From Ovis canadensis (taxonomy: Eukaryota > Chordata > Mammalia > Artiodactyla > Bovidae), in the NCBI RefSeq assembly GCF_042477335.2, contig NC_091260.1, forward strand, positions 49,929,001 through 49,993,000: 64,000 bases of DNA. The letters run 5' to 3'. How positions within the stretch are numbered: position 1 is the first letter of the stretch; every line of letters begins with the position of its first letter. The notes beneath the pieces are model-generated. The model was given only the letters and a program-made list of their open reading frames with translations, had not been told where the DNA came from and did not search any database. The translations under genes and the position numbers were made by a program. This document shows, piece by piece, positions 56,543-64,000 of this stretch.

Positions 56543-58290
56543 CATTAACAGTTAAACCACCGTGAAATTGGTGATTTCTTTCCTTTCTACTCAACTGCAC
56601 TCTTTAAATCCTGAGAACTGCTATGCTGAAACATCCATAATATAATACTGTTAGGTGCAATGAGAAGTAATTTAATCACACCTTACAGACAGCAGTCTAG
56701 TGTCCTGTACACTGTGAGGTAAACTTAGCTGGAGATTCCAGCTGAGTTCCAGTCACTGTTAAAAATTGAACTCTGGCGTGTATGCTGCCTCTTTAAGGAA
56801 ATTTCAAGAAAGGGTTTATTAAGTCAAATCACAAAAGTAGTAAAATCTCAATATTGTTTTTCCATTCTCTTTTCATTGCTAATTAAAGAAAATATTCTTA
56901 CAGAAAGTGGCACTGACTGATCACTGTGCTTTATAGTAAAGCATTATCCTAGTTACCAGGCTGGAAGCTAGCTCAGGACCCAGGAAAAAGGCAGTACTGG
57001 AAAAAGAACCACGTAATTGCTATGCTGGCAAATGGACACTGAAACTCCATCATCCTCTATTTACTCCCAGGTTCCCTATCAAATATTAATATACCTCAGA
57101 AGGCCAGGAAATACACAGTGCACACATACCCTTTTTTGTTCCCAGTGAGCAAATGCTCAATAAACCTAGGTTGAGTATACTGTCGTATCATTTGGCAATG
57201 GGAGAAGAGACACATTTTACTAAACACAAACATACTGATCAGGATCCATCTAGAATTTACATTGTTTAATCTTCCCAAGTAAGTGAATTTCATTAAGCTG
57301 ATATTGCTTTATTCAAAATAATACATAATTCAAAGCAACTGCTATTTCCTAGCCAACCAAGCAGCCTGATTGCTCTTTAATAAAAATCAGATAATGGAAA
57401 GCTAGTTTAACTCAAAGCCCATTTTTTCCCATTCCCTTGTGCTTCACATTAAAAAAGGTTTCACTGTATTTTAGAAAGCAGATAAATGCCAAATATAGTC
57501 TTTCTTTCATTTTCAGTTGGCATTTGCACTGCCTATAGCTCAAGTTCCCTCTGTGTACTCTTTTCCTTAAGTTCCTGATTGGGCAAAGACACCACTTGAC
57601 TTGTCTATTTCTAGAAAACATTTAAAGAGGTGCGATTCGGCCCGAGCTGGGACTAGTAAGACAGATCATTAGTCTATTCCCAGTATAAATTGGAAGAACA
57701 GAGGAGTTCTTCAACTCCTTCAGAGACCAGCGTTCACAGGCACAGCTTCATTAATTCATTAAATTCAGAGTAAATTCCCAGACTAGCTATATCTGTATTC
57801 AAATATGAGAACAAAGACACATTCCAAAGCCAATTCTGAGGACTCCCTGGAATATCCATTCATTTGAATGGCCTTTCTGCTCTCCTTCACGTATACAAAT
57901 AACATGGGGTAACTGCAGTGTGAAGAGTCAGCATGTCCCTTATACTTAATTAGATAAACAGCTAGATTCATGAAGGGCCTATTACTTCACGGCCCCATTA
58001 TATCCATTTCTCTCTCTTCAATCTCTTTGGATTCAAGAAAACAATATTCTTCTCTAATAAGAAGACAAAAACTTTAATATAAAATGGAAGTGGTAATCCT
58101 TTTATTTTACGTTACATGTCATATTAACACATATAGCAATCTTTTGGATATCAAAATTTTTTAATGTAAATGTCATATTTGGTATAGTCTGTGGATAATA
58201 TGATAAGATATGATACTTTCTCAGTGATCCCTTCTATATTGTTATACTACTTTTATAATCAGAAAAATTCAAAATAAAAAAAAGCTAATC
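56543..58290. other. WDR70 upstream intron, unassigned
   Basis: No repeat or exon recognised. Confidence 0.4.
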
Positions 58291-58291
58291 T

Positions 58292-58592
58292 GAGGTTTCC
58301 CTGGTGGCTCAGTGGTGAAGAATCTGCCTGTCAATGCATGAGATAAGGGTTCAATCCCTGATCTGGAAAGATCCCACATGTCATGGAGCAACTAAGCCCA
58401 CGTGCCGTAACTACCGAGCCTGTGCTCTAAAGTCAGGGAGCTGCAACTCCGGAAGCTGGCGCCCCAGAGCCTGTGCTGTGCAACAGGGGACGCCACTGCA
58501 GTAAGTCCACGCACCCACCGCAACCAGAGAGAGGCCCCCGCTCCCCACTTGCCAGCAACAAAGATCCAGCAGAGCCAAAACTAAATAAATAA
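58292..58592 (+). mobile_element. Long CHR-type SINE
   Basis: GTTTCCCTGGTGGCTCAGTG, CATGGAGCAACTAAGCCCAC, CAGAGCCTGTGCTGTGCAAC, ACCGCAACCAGAGAGAGGCC and the end AAAACTAAATAAATAA. Confidence 0.92.
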
Positions 58593-59142
58593 TATTATAT
58601 ATAGAAAAGGCTACTCTGAAGTGTCCTCATTGCAATGTATATGGGAAGAATGTATGTACATATCAAGAGTCAGATCTTACAAGGTGAAGAAAAATAATGT
58701 GAACTCAAGTTCTCTTCAGAACTTCACCTAAATTAAAGAAGGAAACACAGTTGGTATTTTTATGGAAATTTTGTTTTCTTAAAGCAATCTCTTTTTTTAC
58801 GCAATATGGACCTTACCTTCTTATGCAATAAGCTATCTTTATTAAGTCAGATAAATGGGTCTAAAATAAGAAACTTTCCCACCTTTTGGTAAATATATAA
58901 ACTATTAATTAACATGCTTTTAACAATAATCATGTATTTTGCAACCATGATAATTAAGGGGTAGAGAAAATAGCCTGTAGATAGGTAGGCATGAAGTAAG
59001 TGTGAAGAATCCAAATTTTATCTCTCCAAGGAAAAGATTCCAGAGAACAAACAAGGGTAGAACTCTACGATAATCCTGTTCTTTGCCATCTGGTCTCTTC
59101 AATAATTAAAAAATGTTCCTAAAGATACTCAAATATTCTTCC
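58593..59142. other. WDR70 upstream intron, unassigned
   Basis: Nothing recognised. Confidence 0.4.
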
Positions 59143-59361
59143 AGTTCAGTTCAGTTCAGTCGCTCAGTCCGACTCTTTGCCACCCCATGAATCGCAGCAC
59201 ACCAGGCCTCCCTGTCCATAACCAACTCCCGGAGTTCACTCAAACTCATGTCCGTCGAGTCGGTGATGCCATCCAGCCATCTCATCCTCTGTCGTCCCTT
59301 TCTCCTCCTGCCCCCAATCCCTCCCAGCATCAGGGTCTTTTCCAATGACTCAACTCTTTAA
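59143..59361 (-). mobile_element. BovB 3' fragment
   Basis: (CAGTT)n-type tail at the left, CCCATGAATCGCAGCACACC, TCATCCTCTGTCGTCCCTTT, truncated at CAATGACTCAACTCTT. Confidence 0.93.
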
Positions 59362-60994
59362 ATAATCACAAATGAATTATTGTCTTCCTTAAAAGATCTT
59401 TACTATAATCTTTCTTATATAGGTACTAGGATTCTCAATCAACTTTGAAATGCCTAAGGCAGTCTAGCTGAAAATGCCAAATCAAGTTTCTCTAACCTTC
59501 CCTTCTGTTCAGCAGCCAAATGCTAGCTCAGCTGTGTGAGATGCTATAGCTATGTTTTAAAAATAGAGGTTTAGTTATTCTCTTTCTTCTCCTTGCTTTG
59601 TTTGGTCGGCATTCACAGACATTGAGGTTCCTCAAAAAACGACTTAAGCAAACAAACAAACTAGAAGAAAAGTCAGGATCAAGTGGGAAATTTCTTTTTT
59701 CCTCCTTACTTAAGGGAAGTAAGTATCTCTTAAATTACTGTCCAAAGTAACTGAGGAAAAGAGGCCCCATTTCAATGATGCCAGGTCAAACCAGCTTTAT
59801 TTCACTATGCTTGGGTGACAGTGTCAGTGGTAATATGCTAGCACAATTGCATACACCATGTCCCTTGATTTATTTATATGAGGGAAAAAGGAAATTCTAT
59901 TAGTTATTCTGCAACAAAGTATAATTTGATGAAAAATCACTAAGCTAACAATAGTTTAAAATGTATTTCAAAGCATTTCCCAAAATACTTGGAACTTTGA
60001 AAAGACTGAAAATTTCCTATGTATCTTCCAAACGTAATTACTTAAAAAAAAAAAAAAAAGATAGGTCATCTCAAATTACATTTTGTCCATCCCTTTTCTC
60101 CAATGCTTTTCCCCCACATAAAATAGAGTAATGAACGCTGTTTACACAATATATAAAAACTCTAGGGTCCCCTCTTACACAACACAAAAGCGAGCTTATA
60201 AACTTAAGATCAAATTATATTCTGGAATTTATCTTAAAAAAGAGGCTGTGCACATTATTCAAATTACAAAGAATTAGATAAATGAGGATATGCATTTTTT
60301 TCAACTTGAAGAAACAAAATTAGACTACAAAGGAAACATCTAAAAATAATTTCAGCAGAACTGTAAAATGTCTACAAACATCACAGAGTAAAATTAGTAA
60401 ATATCAGACATTTGCCATCTGCTAGTTGAAGAGTTTTGAGATTCTCTACACTGAACAGAGAAAGAAAAATTTTCAAAAAATATGACAATGCAGTTTGTAA
60501 CTAAAACATTTTTTAAAAATTTGTTTCAAACATAAATATGGAAAATATAATTGTTATATTTTTTAAAGATATTTACTGTTAAGATTACAGGACAGTTTGT
60601 AGTTATTAGGAAATTAATTATACAGATTAACATTCTCTAACTGAAAACAGTGTTTGGTTCCCTATTTACGTTGTGAGCTTGGCATTCCAGTATATAACTA
60701 TCTAGGGATTTATTTAGTTTTTAAAAAGACTGTGAGAAAATCATACTTCACTGAAGTAAATGGCTTCAGGACAGCTCTAACACATCCACTGCCTGTGCCA
60801 GGTCAAAAAAGCAAACAACTAAATGCTGATGTTAAGAATATGAGATGCTGTCTTCTATCTAAATTAAAATCCAATAGAGTAATAAGTACCTTATTTTACC
60901 AGTGTGTGGCATTTCCAAAGAAATGACAATTCTGCTCTTTTTGTTCCTTAACAGTCACATTGACATTTCTTACAACAGGGATTTGAGAACCAGG
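59362..60994. other. WDR70 upstream intron, unassigned
   Basis: An A-run at 60043-60059; otherwise nothing recognised. Confidence 0.4.
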
Positions 60995-61270
60995 TTTTTA
61001 TTTATTAAATTAATTTTTATTGGAATATAGTTGCTTTATAATGTTATGTTAGTTTCTGCTGTACAGCAAAGTGAATCAGCTATCTGTATACATATATACT
61101 CTCTTTTTTGGATTTCCTTCCAATTTCAGCCACCACAGAGCACCGAGTAGAGTTAGAGCTATACAGCAGGTTGTCATTAGTTATCTACTTTATACATGGT
61201 AGTGTTACACGTCAATCTCAATTTCCCAATTCATTCCACCCCCTCAACATCATGGTATCCATATCTGGTT
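60995..61270 (-). mobile_element. L1 3' end fragment
   Basis: ATTGGAATATAGTTGCTTTA, GTTTCTGCTGTACAGCAAAG, CAGCAGGTTGTCATTAGTTA: the reverse complement of a ruminant L1 3' terminus. Confidence 0.85.
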
Positions 61271-62239
61271 TTTAATGACAAAAATACAGTTAAATAAAAG
61301 AGGTGGGTTTTGGTCCCTCTAGCACAGTGTCCAGCCTCTTTATCCATCCCAAAGAACGAATTTGTTTATCTTCTTACATTCCAAGAAGATGTAAAACTTA
61401 AGAAAAAAGATCAAAGGGGCAGTTTAAAATCCCTTTAGCAGACCATTTTACAATACAAACAGAAAACAATGCTGTCTGATGTTAACAACCAAAAAAAAAA
61501 AAAACAACCCAGACAAATCCTAAATCAATAATTTAAAAGGCCACTTTAATGTGTATGGTGTTGTCCCTATTTGAAGCTCTCTCTTCATCCATCTATTAAA
61601 ATGGATCTCAAAATCTGTTATCTGACTTTCTGAAGATAATTCAATATATGGTAAATTCTATTTCCTTAATGAACTCACTCTTCTGTTTGTTTCTTTTCAC
61701 TTGCTCATCCCTGAAATGCTCTGGTTTCCCAGGGCTCATCTCCTCTAAACTTTATGCCCTTTTCTGTGATTAAACTAATCAGCCACCAACATTTTAACTG
61801 TGACCCATAAATACTTCTCCCCCAAACTGTGCTTTTTTTCTTCGAAAGCACCAAAGTTATTTACTCATCCATCTACTGAACATCTCCACCCAGACATCCT
61901 AAAGGTGCTTTAAATTCAACATACCACTGACAGACTCAGTGTCTTTCTTCTAAAGCCTTTTTTTTAAATCATAGGGAACACTGATTGACCCAGTCTCCTA
62001 AATTACTATAAATAAATACTATATCTTGGAAATCTCACTTTCACACTTCAATAAAAATTAACTTCTAAAACCTGGTTCTGAATGTGTTATTCCTTTGCTT
62101 TAAAAAAAAAAAAAAGACATAAGATAAAGTCACTTTCTTATCATGGTATACAAGGTCAGTTTACCTTTCCATCTCCAGATATTTCTCTCCTGCCTTACTC
62201 CTCAAAGACACACCTGTGGTCTACAACATGCATTACTCG
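61271..62239. other. WDR70 upstream intron, unassigned
   Basis: Nothing recognised. Confidence 0.4.
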
Positions 62240-62442
62240 CACTTCCCAAGTATACCATTCATTCATTCAATAAACAAGCGCCATCTGTGCGCTAGGCACT
62301 GTTCTAAGCATTGGGGTTCTGCAGTGAACAAAACAGACAAACTTTCTGCCCTCATGGGCTTACATCTTGGTGAAAGCAGACAGACAAAAATCAAATATAT
62401 AATAGGTGAAGAGGTGGTAAGTGCTATGGAGAAAAAGATCTA
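62240..62442 (+). repeat. L2-type LINE fragment
   Basis: CATTCATTCAATAAACAAGC, GCTAGGCACTGTTCTAAGCA, CAGTGAACAAAACAGACAAA and GTAAGTGCTATGGAGAAAAA. Confidence 0.75.
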
Positions 62443-62721
62443 GCTAGAAAAGCAATTCAGAGCAACATAACAAATAGCATGATCTGTAAACTTAAGACTT
62501 CCAATCTACATGTCTTTGAAAGTACAATCATACTTCTATATCCCTTAATTTGTTTACATTTCAATTCAGATTTTATTTTAAAAATATAACCCCATGAATA
62601 ATATTGAGAGGCACAGTCATCAAGAGCCATTAAAAAAATAAACATCTTATTTCTGGAGTGACCAATCATAAAAATTTCATATTTTGAGATTAAAGACTCA
62701 ATTAAATTAAGACTTAATTTA

Positions 62722-62935
62722 AGTCCAGGCTCGATGCATGAGACAAGGCGCTCAGGGCCAGTGCACTGGGACGACCCTGAAGGATGGATGGGGAGGGAGG
62801 TGGGAAGGGGGTTCAGGATGGGGGACACATGTACACCCATGGCTGATTCATGTCAATGTATGGCAAAAACCACTACAACATTATAAAGTAATTAGCCTCC
62901 AATTAAAGTAAAGAAAGAAAATTTTTTTAAAAAGA
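62722..62935 (+). mobile_element. Ruminant L1 3' end
   Basis: CCAGGCTCGATGCATGAGAC, TGGGGAGGGAGGTGGGAAGG, GCTGATTCATGTCAATGTAT and a final ATTAAAGTAAAGAAAG then an A-rich end. Confidence 0.9.
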
Positions 62936-64000
62936 GTGTTTTTCTTTGATTGCAGTGTTTCAGTTGCCATCAGGATGCACCCCAACAAAGTATTATTTGT
63001 GCTGGCATATTTCAAATTATGTCATGAGATTAGAATCTATAAAACTTAGGCACTCATCTAGAATTAGTCTCATTGTCAGTTCACTGTCTCTAACTAACTA
63101 CACCATGGCTTCAAATTTAGGGCCTACAATTTAAGACTCCATAGTAATACTAGAATATTAGAGACAGGAATTTTTTGCTGGTGATTTAAAAACAGTGGTC
63201 CGATGGTCTGAATCATGTAAGCGCATGGTATGTCTCAACTGTTTACAACGAGCTGAAACAACTGGAGAAACCTATAGAAGAGCAATGCTTAAGATAGGAT
63301 ATTACGAAAAGGATCTGATAATGAGCCAAAGAAAACCTGAAGAGACATTAATTGACCTGTTTTGTACTCAGAAAATAACAGTGATTTGCCTTCCCATCTA
63401 AATAATACTACATACTTTAAAAGACTTTAAAGGAGCTCAGATTTTCTTCTGGGAATCTTCACTATTACTGCATTACATATGGCTCCACTCTCTAGATATC
63501 AATGAATGAATGAATGCCTGCAGGCTCACATGGTGGTGTTTTCCTACTTATGTACATATGTAAAGAAAACTTAAGGGGGTGGGGATTTGGTATCTAAATC
63601 TGAAATGCTTTAAACTTCCAATAATGAAACAGAAATTAAACTCAGTAGAAGCCGCACCTTACCTCAATGACAACTCTGACAAGGAAAATTCTGACAAAGA
63701 TTTCAAATAATGATATGCTTCGTCACATTCTGAGGGTGTAACTTTTCACTCTGTCCATAATCCCTGAATCCTTATAAACACACACACTGTGGGACGCTGC
63801 TTTCTGTATGCTACATGATGATCTGCCTCTCCTCTCCTGAAACTGGTTGGTAGAGAGGGTAAGCATCCCAGGCCCAGCTGAAATTCTGACTATGGTGTGT
63901 GCCCACAGGAAATACTGGGTCAGGAGGGGGTAAAGTGTAGGTAAGCCACTCTGCAATGTACTTACTAATAATTCCTGTATTGGAGAAAAAAAAGCAGCTA
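62936..64000. other. WDR70 upstream intron to window edge, unassigned
   Basis: Contains a weak exon-like island at 63663-63729 (see findings). No repeat recognised. Confidence 0.4.

Noticed and set aside
44019-64000. Next upstream WDR70 exon
   Set aside because: Searching by eye for the expected preceding coding sequence (ending ...ITDA before SVVRC) found nothing convincing; it probably lies beyond the right edge. A translated search would settle it.
1-64000. CRISPR arrays, bacterial operons, phage or plasmid systems
   Set aside because: The direct repeats present are SINE units, target duplications and microsatellites. Gene structure (introns, poly(A) signal) and repeat content are those of a ruminant nuclear genome.

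Overview
The window is ruminant (very probably bovid) nuclear DNA. The evidence is a dense load of BovB (RTE-clade) LINEs, the tRNA-derived Bov-tA SINEs that share BovB/BovA tail sequence, CHR-type SINEs found in cetartiodactyls, and ruminant-type L1 3' ends, with older mammalian MIR, L2, MER5/hAT, L1M and MLT1 remnants beneath them. Nothing points to bacterial, phage, plasmid or CRISPR content.

One protein-coding gene can be supported: the 3' half of WDR70 on the minus strand. Five coding exons were read directly (minus-strand order: 44018-43918, 42291-42212, 40423-40307, 38297-38135, 22333-22246). All intron phases match, and together they encode a continuous 182-residue C-terminus: the last WD40 blade, a basic linker, and a lysine/arginine-rich tail ending at the stop codon at 22246-22248. 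A polyadenylation signal lies at 22174-22179. The last intron is 15.8 kb, and 44019-64000 is intronic sequence in which I did not find the next upstream exon.

Layout. 1-22150: downstream intergenic DNA, mostly nested retrotransposons, including a nearly full-length BovB (14663-17566) inside an old L1, a scrambled BovB at 2066-3460, and a MIR<-L1<-BovB nest at 19345-20645. 22151-44018: the WDR70 3' exons and introns, with a twin-primed (5'-inverted) L1 at 23693-24019 and a cluster of oppositely oriented Bov-tA copies just 3' of the penultimate exon. 44019-64000: upstream intron of WDR70 with L2, L1M, Bov-tA and BovB pieces and long stretches in which I recognise nothing.

The best candidate for something undescribed is a 240-bp open, splice-flanked, phase-matched segment at 43270-43509 (minus strand) inside a WDR70 intron. 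It could be a frame-preserving cassette exon adding 80 residues after the last WD40 blade. Other items worth a look are a tail-only (TTTA)n insertion flanked by a perfect 15-bp duplication, a 16-bp SINE-tail micro-insertion, a recurrent Bov-tA dimer with a fixed junction that moved as one unit, and an unexplained direct duplication at 27401 and 29620. Repeat family names come from recognition by eye, without a library search.
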